Shown here piece after piece: positions 26,736 to 34,568 of a DNA stretch of 64,000 nucleotides. This stretch comes from Saprospiraceae bacterium UBA3362 (GTDB lineage Bacteria > Bacteroidota > Bacteroidia > Chitinophagales > Saprospiraceae). The notes below the pieces were generated by a model. The model was not told the origin of the DNA. It searched no databases and saw nothing but the letters and a program-made list of their open reading frames with translations. Where the stretch lies: positions 34,970-98,969 of the forward strand of contig DEQQ01000070.1 of NCBI GenBank assembly GCA_002360455.1, in the 5' to 3' direction. Each line of letters begins with the position of its first letter. Position 1 is the stretch's first letter. The translations under genes were made by a program, and so were the position numbers.

Positions 26736-28044
26736 ACTAGGCCTAATCATTTCAAGAGAATATATTACCAGAGTTAAAAATAAAAAATTTCTACTCACTA
26801 CTCTACTCACTCCACTTGGAATTTTATTGTTTATTCTTTGTATAGGGTTTATTTTTTCTTATCAATCGGATAAACAATATTTGGTCTCCATACTAGATCA
26901 AAGTGGAATGCAAATCCAAGCACCGGATGAATCCAGAAGATTTAAATTTGAACTCTCCGATCAAAACTTGCCGGACTTAAAGAAACAATATTTAAATCAT
27001 AAAATAGATGCAGTCCTGGTGTTGCCTAAATTTGCAGGTGTTGATGTAAAAGATTACACCGCTTATTTTTATTCTGATAAGGCGTTGGACATAGAGATGG
27101 AAGCCATCTTGGAGAAGACTATTCTTAAGAGGGTAAGGCAAGAGAAAATGAAACTTCTATCCTTTCAAGAAGAAACTGTAAGTAAATTGGATACGGATAT
27201 TAAAATTGATCCTGAACCCATTTCTGATAATGTAAAAGATAAATCGAGTAATACCGGTAAAATTGCAACTTTGCTCGGTGGACTAATGGGTTATATTATT
27301 TTCTTTATCATATTTTTATATGGAGCATCTGTAATGAGATCGGTTACAGAAGAAAAAGTGAATAGAATTGTAGAAATTATCATTTCATCTTGTACTTCTA
27401 CTGAACTTATGTTAGGCAAAATTATTGGCATTGGATTGGTAGGATTAACTCAGTTATTAATTTGGATTATTATTATTCCAATTGTTTTTATGATTGGTAC
27501 AGCATTGACAGGAATGGATGAGTCTCAAATGCAACAAGTAGCTCAACAGGGTCAGATGATGAACCAAACCATGGATCCTGATAGTATTTTACAAATAATT
27601 CAAGAACTAAAACAAATAAACTGGTTAAAAATTGGTATATTATTTTTGCTCTACTTTTTGGGAGGTTATTTTGTTTATGCTTCAATGTTTGCAGCGATAG
27701 GTGCAGCAGTAGGAGATGATGTTAATGACTCGCAGTCGCTTACTATTTTTATTACTATTCCGATTATGTTGGCTATCTATATCAGTTTTTCTGTAATAAG
27801 AGAGCCGGAGAGTACATTGGCTATATTTGCTTCTATATTCCCATTGTTTTCTCCGATTGTAATGCCTTCGCTCATAGTATTCGATCCACCATTTTGGCAG
27901 ATATTGTCTTCATTGATCGTGTTGTTTGCTTTTGCTTGGTTAATAATTGCCTTATCGGGAAGAATTTACAGAACAGGAATATTAATGTATGGAAAAAAGG
28001 CCAGCCTGAAAGAAATTTCAAGATGGCTTTTTACAAAGCAATAA
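26728..28044 (+). CDS. ABC-2 type permease (NatB type)
   Basis: A 438-residue permease. An N-terminal membrane segment (TTLLTPLGILLFILCIGFIFSY) is followed by a large extracytoplasmic domain (about residues 50-185), then five to six membrane segments. The conserved SVMRSVTEEKVNRIVEIIISS and STELMLGKIIGIGLVGL are hallmark stretches of the NatB/YhaP group. A Gln- and Met-rich loop (MQQVAQQGQMMNQTMD) sits between two of the later segments. It overlaps the ATPase gene and is followed after 14 bases by a glycosyltransferase-like gene on the same strand. Confidence 0.92.
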   Translation: MNKLGLIISREYITRVKNKKFLLTTLLTPLGILLFILCIGFIFSYQSDKQYLVSILDQSGMQIQAPDESRRFKFELSDQNLPDLKKQYLNHKIDAVLVLPKFAGVDVKDYTAYFYSDKALDIEMEAILEKTILKRVRQEKMKLLSFQEETVSKLDTDIKIDPEPISDNVKDKSSNTGKIATLLGGLMGYIIFFIIFLYGASVMRSVTEEKVNRIVEIIISSCTSTELMLGKIIGIGLVGLTQLLIWIIIIPIVFMIGTALTGMDESQMQQVAQQGQMMNQTMDPDSILQIIQELKQINWLKIGILFLLYFLGGYFVYASMFAAIGAAVGDDVNDSQSLTIFITIPIMLAIYISFSVIREPESTLAIFASIFPLFSPIVMPSLIVFDPPFWQILSSLIVLFAFAWLIIALSGRIYRTGILMYGKKASLKEISRWLFTKQ

Positions 28045-28058
28045 GAAAAATCTAAGTT

Positions 28059-28988
28059 ATGAAAATTAGCGGATTTACTTTTATGCGGAATACTGAAAAA
28101 CTGTATTACCCATTTCTTGAATCCGTATTGTCTATACTTGATATAGTTGATGAGTTTGTAATTGTCATAGGGAAAGGAGATGATGATGATACAACAAAAC
28201 AACAGATTATAAATTTAAACAATCCTAAAATAAAATTGATAAACTCTGTATGGGATTTGGATAGCTATGCACACGGAAGTATTTATGCTCAGCAAACTGA
28301 TTTAGCGAAGTCATACTGTTCTGGAGATTGGTTATTTTATTTGCAGTCAGACGAACTTATTCATGAGCAATTTCTGCCAAAGATAAAATCAGCTTGTGAA
28401 GAATTTTTACATATAGATGAGGTGGAAGGTTTGTTATTTAAATGGAAACATTTTTTTGGAGACTATGATCATTTTTTAAATAGTCATAGTTGGTATAAAT
28501 ATGATATCAGAATTATAAAGAATAGAACAGATATTCATTCTTGGAAGGATGCTCAGTCGTTTAGAAGGATTCCCAATTTTGATGGAATGGATTACTACAG
28601 AACACAAAACACTTATCCATTGAAAGTAAAGTTGATAGATGCTGAAGTTTATCATTATGGTTGGGTACGACCACCGAGAATGATGCAAATAAAGTCTGAT
28701 ACCATGAGTAGTTTTTATCATAGTGGACATAGAAAAGAGGAATTCCTTATTTTTGATTATGGAAACCTTTCTAAATTAGAAAGGTTTGAAGGAACTCATC
28801 CAAAAGTAATGGACTCATTTATTGCAAAAATGGATTGGAAATCCCAATTGCATTACGAGCCAAATTATATGCCCTCCCGCAAGCCTTTAAAACATGAAAA
28901 ATTAAAATACAGGATTTTAAGCTGGATAGAAAATAAACTTCTTAAGGGGAGAATGATCTTTGGATATAAAAATTGGAAAATAATTTAA
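28059..28988 (+). CDS. Glycosyltransferase (GT-A, family 2-like)
   Basis: A 309-residue cytoplasmic protein. It begins MKISGFTFMRNTEKLYYPFLESV, the 'free-form' start of glycosyltransferases that describe a target residue as VDEFVIVIGKGDDDDT. The donor-site acidic motif is WLFYLQSDELIHE near residue 95. The stretch EVYHYGWVRPPRMMQIKS in the second half is also typical of this subgroup. It is the third gene in the operon with the Nat-type exporter, at a 14-base gap, so it may modify a surface molecule handled by that exporter. Sugar and acceptor unknown. Confidence 0.8.
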   Translation: MKISGFTFMRNTEKLYYPFLESVLSILDIVDEFVIVIGKGDDDDTTKQQIINLNNPKIKLINSVWDLDSYAHGSIYAQQTDLAKSYCSGDWLFYLQSDELIHEQFLPKIKSACEEFLHIDEVEGLLFKWKHFFGDYDHFLNSHSWYKYDIRIIKNRTDIHSWKDAQSFRRIPNFDGMDYYRTQNTYPLKVKLIDAEVYHYGWVRPPRMMQIKSDTMSSFYHSGHRKEEFLIFDYGNLSKLERFEGTHPKVMDSFIAKMDWKSQLHYEPNYMPSRKPLKHEKLKYRILSWIENKLLKGRMIFGYKNWKII

Positions 28989-29000
28989 TTTAGCAACATT

Positions 29001-29999
29001 ATGATTGAGTTAACCGACAATAAGTGGATATTTCTCATGAATTTAATATTGTTGACTTCATGCAGTATAATTGATAGACGTAAAATAAATTCTATGCAAA
29101 ATTCTTTAAACTGTGATACAGCCCAAAAAGTTTGTGTTATAAATAGTAGCGATCCTCAAGAACTGAGTGTGATTAATAATGAGGTCAATGCAAAAATAAA
29201 ACTAATTTATTTTACCGATCCAATTTGTTCTTCATGTTGGGGAATTGAGCCGCAACTTAGAAAATTAAAATTGGAATACGGTCAGCAAATAGAATGGAAT
29301 TATCACATGGGGGGATTGCTTCCGGATTGGTCATATAATAGCGGAGGAATTTCTAAGCCCTCTGATGTTGCAGTGCATTGGGACGAAGTCAGCCCTCATT
29401 ATGATATGCCAATTGATGGTGATGTTTGGCTTGAAGATCCATTACATTCTTCCTATCCACCTTCAATCGCGTTCAAAGCCGCACAGATCCAAGATCCAAT
29501 AAAGGCTTTACAATTTTTAAGAAGAATAAGGGAAATGGTTTTTATTGAGAAAAGAAATATTACTAAATGGGAGCACCTGGACGTGGCAGCAAAAGAATGT
29601 GGATTGGATTTAAAAAAGATGCATTCTGATTATGAGAGCGAAGCAGAGCAACTCTTTAAAAATGATTTAACTCTTGCAAAACAATACGGTGTAAGAGGCT
29701 TCCCTACTTTATTTATTGTCAATAGCAATAATCAAACTGAATTGGTGTATGGTGCAAGACCTTACAGTACCATTATTCAAGCAATACAAAGATTAGACTC
29801 TAGTTTGCATCGAAAAATCAATGATAAACAAGGTGAAGAACTATTCCGGTATCTTGGAAGTTTAACTCTAAGAGAATATTCTGAATTAACAGAGTTATCA
29901 AAGGCAGAGTCACAAAATCAGATTAATCAATTGATGAAAGAAAATAAATTGATTGAATATAAAACGAAGAATGGTTCTTTATGGAAACTTACTCATTAG
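29001..29999 (+). CDS. DsbA/SpxH-like thioredoxin-fold protein
   Basis: A 332-residue protein with a DsbA-family fold: IYFTDPICSSCWGIEPQL near residue 75 (CxxC with a following Trp), a helical insert with PPSIAFKAAQIQD, and the cis-Pro loop GVRGFPTLFIV. This pattern matches the FrnE/SpxH (YjbH) group. The C-terminal 60 residues (SLTLREYSELTELSKAESQ and on to SLWKL) look like a small winged helix. The N-terminus contains MNLILLTSCSIID, a possible lipobox, but the signal would be short and preceded by acidic residues. So the location is unclear: periplasmic lipoprotein or cytoplasmic adaptor. It is fourth in its operon, 12 bases after the glycosyltransferase gene. Confidence 0.78.
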   Translation: MIELTDNKWIFLMNLILLTSCSIIDRRKINSMQNSLNCDTAQKVCVINSSDPQELSVINNEVNAKIKLIYFTDPICSSCWGIEPQLRKLKLEYGQQIEWNYHMGGLLPDWSYNSGGISKPSDVAVHWDEVSPHYDMPIDGDVWLEDPLHSSYPPSIAFKAAQIQDPIKALQFLRRIREMVFIEKRNITKWEHLDVAAKECGLDLKKMHSDYESEAEQLFKNDLTLAKQYGVRGFPTLFIVNSNNQTELVYGARPYSTIIQAIQRLDSSLHRKINDKQGEELFRYLGSLTLREYSELTELSKAESQNQINQLMKENKLIEYKTKNGSLWKLTH

Positions 30000-30028
30000 A
30001 TTTGTTGATATCAATATAAAAAGAAAAA

Positions 30029-30838
30029 TTATTTTTTCTTTTTCTTTTTGAAATCACCTCTTTTCCAAGCTTCAAAAAATTTTATCCAGGCCAAAGGGGA
30101 TAAAATATTCATGGGTTGAAGTTGGCCATAATAATAGTAAGAAGTGGCCTGTTTGGTAAGAAAGTAACTTGTTGAGGCCTGCGCATCATAGCTGGTTCTG
30201 TTCATTAGTCTTTTGATATTTTCCTCTGCCAAATTTTTCTTTGCAATTTCTGCTAAGGATTCATGAACATCCATTGCAAGGAAATCCTGTTTAAAAAATT
30301 CTTTCCTTGGCCATGGATAAATTACGGTTTGCGGGAGCAATATTTCGTCCTTCACCATAATTTGGAAAATAGTATAATGATCGCTTCCCAAACTGTCAGG
30401 AATGATATAAGTTGCAGGTACATATCCCAGATATCTGAACTCAATAGTATCCTGAATTTGTGCTGCAATGGAGAAAAACCCTTTTTCATTTGCATAAACG
30501 CCTCGATGGCTGCCCTTAATTTGAATTTCGGCAAATCCAAGACCGACAGGCTCATCCCCTCGTTCTGTTACTACCATTCCGGAGAGCTCAATAAGTCTTT
30601 TATCTTGAGCTTGTAGGGGATTCAAGCTAAAAAACAGGATTATAAGGCCAATACTAGCTTTTCCGAACCGGAATTGATTCTTCTTTACCCAATATTTTAT
30701 TTGAAAAATCCAAATGGAGAATGAGCGAAACGAACTGAAATGGAATTTTATGACCCCTTGTTTAATTTTACAGCAAAATAAGATAACAGGCAATATAAAA
30801 TGTGCCAAGTCTTCTATGATTTTATATAGTTTTCTCAT
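30029..30838 (-). CDS. Carboxypeptidase regulatory-like (CarboxypepD_reg) surface protein
   Basis: A 269-residue protein. A beta-sandwich of the CarboxypepD_reg type covers about residues 83-160 (LSGMVVTERGDEPVGLGFAEIQIKG, GVYANEKGFFSI, DTIEFRYLGYVPATY), like the N-terminal plug-linked domain of SusC-like proteins but standing alone. A helical tail follows and ends in six lysines. The likely signal peptide (ASIGLIILFFSLNPLQAQ) is internal, after about 60 residues with an extra hydrophobic stretch (FILPVILFCC). There is no in-frame ATG, GTG or TTG close to that signal, and a TATGTTTG promoter box sits just ahead of the upstream ATG. The odd N-terminus therefore may be real, or the true start may be a rare codon such as ATT. 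Confidence 0.75.
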   Translation of the reverse strand: MRKLYKIIEDLAHFILPVILFCCKIKQGVIKFHFSSFRSFSIWIFQIKYWVKKNQFRFGKASIGLIILFFSLNPLQAQDKRLIELSGMVVTERGDEPVGLGFAEIQIKGSHRGVYANEKGFFSIAAQIQDTIEFRYLGYVPATYIIPDSLGSDHYTIFQIMVKDEILLPQTVIYPWPRKEFFKQDFLAMDVHESLAEIAKKNLAEENIKRLMNRTSYDAQASTSYFLTKQATSYYYYGQLQPMNILSPLAWIKFFEAWKRGDFKKKKKK

Positions 30839-30850
30839 TGATTTCTACTG

Positions 30851-30882
30851 CAAACATATTGTTTTATCACAATTTATTCAAG
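30851..30882 (-). promoter_or_regulatory. Promoter of the CarboxypepD_reg-like gene
   Basis: On the minus strand: CTTG, 20 bases, then TATGTTTG. It ends 12 bases before the ATG at 30838. Confidence 0.5.
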
Positions 30883-30932
30883 TACTTTTTGGGAAGTTAC
30901 CCTATCTTTACATGATATATTAAGATCAAAAA

Positions 30933-32279
30933 ATGAAAAAATCGTTGCATTTGTTGCTGTTTTTATTGTGTGGAGTTTCTTCATTTTCACAGATTATCAG
31001 TGGTCCGATGCTGGGGTCTACTGAACTGCGTACAGCAAAAATATGGGTGGAAACTAAGCCAAATTCAAATGTTAGTCTATGGTATTGGCCCAAATCGGCT
31101 CCAAATAATGTTCATAAAGCCTTTGAAACCACTTACAAAAAATATGATTTCCAGGTTATTCATTATGATTTGGTTGCATTGGAGCCGGGCACCGTTTACG
31201 AGTATGAGTTAAGAGTAGGAAAGAAAATCTTGCCCGATCAATATAAAGGAACTGTAACCACAAGCGAACTTTGGCAATGGCGAAAACCTGCTCCCGACTT
31301 TAGTTTTTTAGCCGGTTCTTGTGCCTATATAAATGACTCGTTGTATGATAGACCGGGAGAAAAATATGGAACGGACAATGTAATTTTTCAAACCATGGCC
31401 AAAGAAAAAGCAGAGGCAATGATTTGGCTTGGCGACGCCTGGTACTATCGTGAAGCAGACTTAGGGAGTGAGTATGGTATGTGGTACAGAGCATCGCATG
31501 ATCGACAGATACCCAATATGCAAAAATTTCTTAAGTCAATGAAACACTATGCAATTTGGGACGATCACGAGTATGGTCCCAATAATGATGGGGTTTCCTT
31601 TATTTTTAAAGACATTACAAGAGAGGTTTTCAAGTCCTATTTTTTGAATCCCAGTTATGGAGAGTATGGGAAAGGAATTTATACTAAAGTGAGCTTAAAT
31701 GATGTAGATCTATTTTTTCTCGACAATAGAACTTGGAGAAGTTCTGATTACATGAATTCAAAAATAGATGAAAAAGTAAATCAAGATAAAATAATGCTTG
31801 GAGAACAACAGATGACTTGGCTCAAATCAGCATTGCTCAACAGCAACGCCCCATTCAAACTCATTGTCATAGGATCACAGGTTTTGAATACCAGCTCATC
31901 TGTAGATTGTTTTTGTGAATATGAAAAGGAGTACAACGAGTTATTGGATTTTATTGAAAGAGAAAAAGTAAGAGGCATTCTGTTTGTCACAGGAGATAGA
32001 CATCACAGCGAAATCATAACGAAGCAAAGAGAGTCCACCTATCCTTTATATGATATCACTATCTCTCCATTGACATCAGGAATTGGATACGTTAGTCCTA
32101 AAGAAAGAGAGAATCCAAATCGTGTGGCCAACACCTTACTGGAATCTTATAATTATGGTAAATTCTCTATTAGCGGTGAATATAACAATAGAAGACTGAA
32201 AGTTGAATTTATTGATGCACAGGGGAATTCAAGAGTCAATTGGTCTATTCATCAAAATGATTTAAGAACTCCAAAGTAA
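30933..32279 (+). CDS. PhoD-like metallophosphodiesterase/phosphatase
   Basis: A 448-residue secreted enzyme (signal peptide MKKSLHLLLFLLCGVSSFS). A fibronectin-like N-terminal domain (about 24-115) contains SGPMLGSTELRTAKIWVET and LEPGTVYEYELRVG. The calcineurin-like metal centre follows: SFLAGSCAY, MIWLGDAWYYREAD, HYAIWDDHEYGPNNDG, FFLDNRTWRS and VTGDRHHSEI. This order is that of the PhoD alkaline phosphatase D family, which often acts on phosphodiesters and depends on calcium and iron. TATCTTTA, a near -7 box, lies 23 bases upstream. The acyltransferase gene follows after 5 bases. Confidence 0.92.
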   Translation: MKKSLHLLLFLLCGVSSFSQIISGPMLGSTELRTAKIWVETKPNSNVSLWYWPKSAPNNVHKAFETTYKKYDFQVIHYDLVALEPGTVYEYELRVGKKILPDQYKGTVTTSELWQWRKPAPDFSFLAGSCAYINDSLYDRPGEKYGTDNVIFQTMAKEKAEAMIWLGDAWYYREADLGSEYGMWYRASHDRQIPNMQKFLKSMKHYAIWDDHEYGPNNDGVSFIFKDITREVFKSYFLNPSYGEYGKGIYTKVSLNDVDLFFLDNRTWRSSDYMNSKIDEKVNQDKIMLGEQQMTWLKSALLNSNAPFKLIVIGSQVLNTSSSVDCFCEYEKEYNELLDFIEREKVRGILFVTGDRHHSEIITKQRESTYPLYDITISPLTSGIGYVSPKERENPNRVANTLLESYNYGKFSISGEYNNRRLKVEFIDAQGNSRVNWSIHQNDLRTPK

Positions 32280-32284
32280 AAGAA

Positions 32285-32836
32285 ATGTGGAGCGGCTTAT
32301 GCAGATTTATTTTGAAAATTAGCGGTTGGAAAGTCCATGGACTGGAAGAGCTAAAACGGCTAAACCAATATATTATCATTGTTGCTCCGCATACCTCCAA
32401 CTGGGATTTTATCGTAGGAATGTTGGTGAGGTATGGGAATCATTTGACCCATGTAAAATATTTAGGAAAAGATTCCCTGTTTCGTTTTCCATATGGATTT
32501 TTATTCAAGGCTATGGGAGGATTTCCGGTCGATAGATCCAAGAAGAATAATTTGGTGGATTCGTATGTTGACTTTCTTCAAACCCATCCTCAGATTAGTA
32601 TTGTAATAGCACCTGAAGGGACAAGACATAAAGTTGAGCATTTTAAAACAGGATTTTATTTTATTGCAAAAGGAGCAAAAATACCTGTGATATGCTGTCC
32701 ATTTGATTTTAAAAATAAAACCGTTAGTTTTGATCCTCCTTTTTATTGTACAGAAAACTCTATAAATGATTTGGAGGTCTTAGAGAATAGGTTTAAAGGT
32801 GTAGAGGGTAAAAATCCTAAATACAATTTTACGTGA
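32285..32836 (+). CDS. PlsC-like 1-acyl-glycerol-3-phosphate acyltransferase
   Basis: A 183-residue acyltransferase of the LPLAT superfamily. The catalytic HX4D motif is APHTSNWDF (about 39-47), followed by MGGFPVDRSKKNN (block III) and APEGTRHKVEHFKTGF (block II, EGTR). No strong membrane segment is present. It is shorter than most PlsC proteins, which is common for this 'GlyAcylTransferase-like' group in Bacteroidota. It probably adds an acyl chain to a lysophospholipid at the membrane face. It is co-transcribed with the PhoD-like gene. Its stop codon directly abuts that of the convergent next gene. Confidence 0.88.
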   Translation: MWSGLCRFILKISGWKVHGLEELKRLNQYIIIVAPHTSNWDFIVGMLVRYGNHLTHVKYLGKDSLFRFPYGFLFKAMGGFPVDRSKKNNLVDSYVDFLQTHPQISIVIAPEGTRHKVEHFKTGFYFIAKGAKIPVICCPFDFKNKTVSFDPPFYCTENSINDLEVLENRFKGVEGKNPKYNFT

Positions 32837-33943
32837 TCAGAATTTTATTAGCTTCATCATTGAATTGTTCCTACCCTTCATTAAATAAATACCCCCGGCT
32901 AAAAAAGAAATGTCTAAAGGCTCAGCCTCATTGACTTCGAGAGTGCAGATGAAAATACCGGAAACAGAATAAATATCAAATGTTCCTGAGAAATTTGTTG
33001 TCAACTCATTTTGTGCAATCAAAGCAGCGGATATCTTAGTTTGGCTGAACGACTCTGTGGAATTTACAACAGGAAGTTCTATGCGATAAAGGTTTCCAAA
33101 GTTGCCAAAAACTCTTTCGTCTGTTAAAAATAAATTTTGTTGAGAATTGAAACAAATACCTTCTTTTTGACTGTAGTGATCAAGTGTATAAACTATACGT
33201 TTCCCTTTAAAAAAATCGGTTCCTGTGTAGTCATAGAACAGATTAATTTTACCGTGATTCAACAATACTAATTTGTCTCCATTCGGACTTAAGGCTGCAG
33301 CAGTGACCCAATCATTAAATGAAGAATTAGTACCAATAACAAAACTATCTCGCGGATAAATAATATAATGACCTTCGGACAATGGGAGAGTGTATTGATA
33401 ACAATATCCACTGAACGGATTGGTTCTGTTTTTTGAAAATAAATGGATGCTGTCATTCTTATAAATCATCGCTTCCATATCAAAATTTTTAAAAGCGTCC
33501 CCAGGTGGAAAACCGCTTTGGTGTCCATATTCAAAACTTAATGATTTTGTATTTACTTTGTTGGAGCTGATAGTTTGAAATTCCGGGATCCAATAGATTT
33601 TTAAATTTCTACGATCATTATTGTTATTTCCAAAATCTCCAATGATAAGATCTCCGGTTTCATTGCAACTTATTTCCTCCCAATCCACATTATTAGAGTT
33701 AAGAAGCTCCACGGTTCTTAAATAGTTTCCTAAAGAGTCAAATGAATGAATTTCTACTTTCCCATCACTGTCATTAAAACTCCAAAAAATGTTACCAAAA
33801 GAAGTCAATCCGGAAGATTCAGTAAGAACAGAAGGTAAAGAAGATATAGTGTTCACATGGAGGCTTTGCGCAGCAGACCTCATAGCCAATAAAGTAAACA
33901 AGAATAGTATAAAATTTGCTATGTCATTAAACCTTTTGAACAT
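32837..33943 (-). CDS. T9SS-secreted beta-propeller-like protein
   Basis: A 368-residue secreted protein (signal peptide NFILFLFTLLAMRSAAQ). The central part has repeated strand blocks like a beta-propeller or SdiA-regulated-type esterase fold: SGLTSFGNIFWSFNDSDG, VDWEEISCNETGDLIIGDFGNNNN, AAALSPNGDKLVLLNHG and EGICFNSQQNLFLTDER. The final 75 residues match a type A T9SS sorting domain: FDIYSVSGIFICTLEVNE, then LDISFLAGGIYLMKGRN and a final KLIKF. It is therefore expected on the cell surface or outside the cell. No enzymatic residues were identified. Confidence 0.85.
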   Translation of the reverse strand: MFKRFNDIANFILFLFTLLAMRSAAQSLHVNTISSLPSVLTESSGLTSFGNIFWSFNDSDGKVEIHSFDSLGNYLRTVELLNSNNVDWEEISCNETGDLIIGDFGNNNNDRRNLKIYWIPEFQTISSNKVNTKSLSFEYGHQSGFPPGDAFKNFDMEAMIYKNDSIHLFSKNRTNPFSGYCYQYTLPLSEGHYIIYPRDSFVIGTNSSFNDWVTAAALSPNGDKLVLLNHGKINLFYDYTGTDFFKGKRIVYTLDHYSQKEGICFNSQQNLFLTDERVFGNFGNLYRIELPVVNSTESFSQTKISAALIAQNELTTNFSGTFDIYSVSGIFICTLEVNEAEPLDISFLAGGIYLMKGRNNSMMKLIKF

Positions 33944-33994
33944 TTTTAAGTCTTATAATAAAACAATTGTTAAACCATTAAAATAGTTTAGAAT

Positions 33995-34417
33995 ATGCAA
34001 AATTATTTCAAAGTTCAATTCGCAACATCATTCATTATGACTGTATTGGCTGTAGTATTTTTAGCCCAAACAGCTGTTGCCTTTAATACACCAGACCAGT
34101 GGAAAATTTTAGGAAAACGCACAGTAAAATTTTCTTTGGACCATGACGAAATTCCGGTAACTGTGGCAGAAGGAACGTTCACTAAAATTCAATTTAGAGT
34201 AAAAAGAGCCGGTATAAACATGCACAGATGTGTGGTTCATTTTGCGGATGGGTCTTCTCAAGAAATTGAAATGAAGGAGAATTTTTCGGCAGGAAGCTCT
34301 TCAAGAGTCGTAGATTTGGAAGGAAATAAAAGAATTATCAATAGAATTAGCTTTTGGTATGACACAAAAAATAAGCGTGCAAAGACTGCAATAGTCGAAG
34401 TGTGGGGTAAAAAATAA
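33995..34417 (+). CDS. Small secreted protein, DUF2541-like
   Basis: A 140-residue secreted protein (signal peptide ending AQTAVA). The mature domain opens WKILGKRTVKFSLDHDEI and continues IQFRVKRAGINMHRCVVHFADGS, then SSRVVDLEGNKRIINRISFWYDT and IVEVWGKK. Secreted all-beta proteins with this WxxLGxRxV start and RxIxRxxFWY core are widespread; I recall the DUF2541 label, with moderate certainty. Function unknown. It is monocistronic: a large palindrome and a strong terminator follow. Confidence 0.78.
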   Translation: MQNYFKVQFATSFIMTVLAVVFLAQTAVAFNTPDQWKILGKRTVKFSLDHDEIPVTVAEGTFTKIQFRVKRAGINMHRCVVHFADGSSQEIEMKENFSAGSSSRVVDLEGNKRIINRISFWYDTKNKRAKTAIVEVWGKK

Positions 34418-34444
34418 TAGATTAATTTCTGCATCAATCTGTTT

Positions 34445-34472
34445 TTGCCTATACAAAATTTTGTATGGGCAA
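34445..34472. repeat. 28-base near-perfect palindrome
   Basis: Left arm TTGCCTATACAAAA, right arm TTTTGTATGGGCAA; one T/G pair breaks symmetry. There is no loop and no T run, so it is not itself a typical terminator. It precedes a standard terminator by 13 bases. Confidence 0.65.
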
Positions 34473-34485
34473 TACAGTTTAAAAG

Positions 34486-34525
34486 AAAGAGGCAATTAGA
34501 ATTTTCTAGTTGCCTCTTTTTTTTT
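34486..34525 (+). terminator. Strong intrinsic terminator after the DUF2541-like gene
   Basis: A 16-base-pair stem (AAAGAGGCAATTAGAA with its complement, one G/T pair) and a two-base gap, ending in nine T residues. It terminates plus-strand transcription before the convergent htpG gene. Confidence 0.88.
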
Positions 34526-34568
34526 AGTTCTTCCTGAGAAGATCAATTTATAAAACGAATATCATTTA

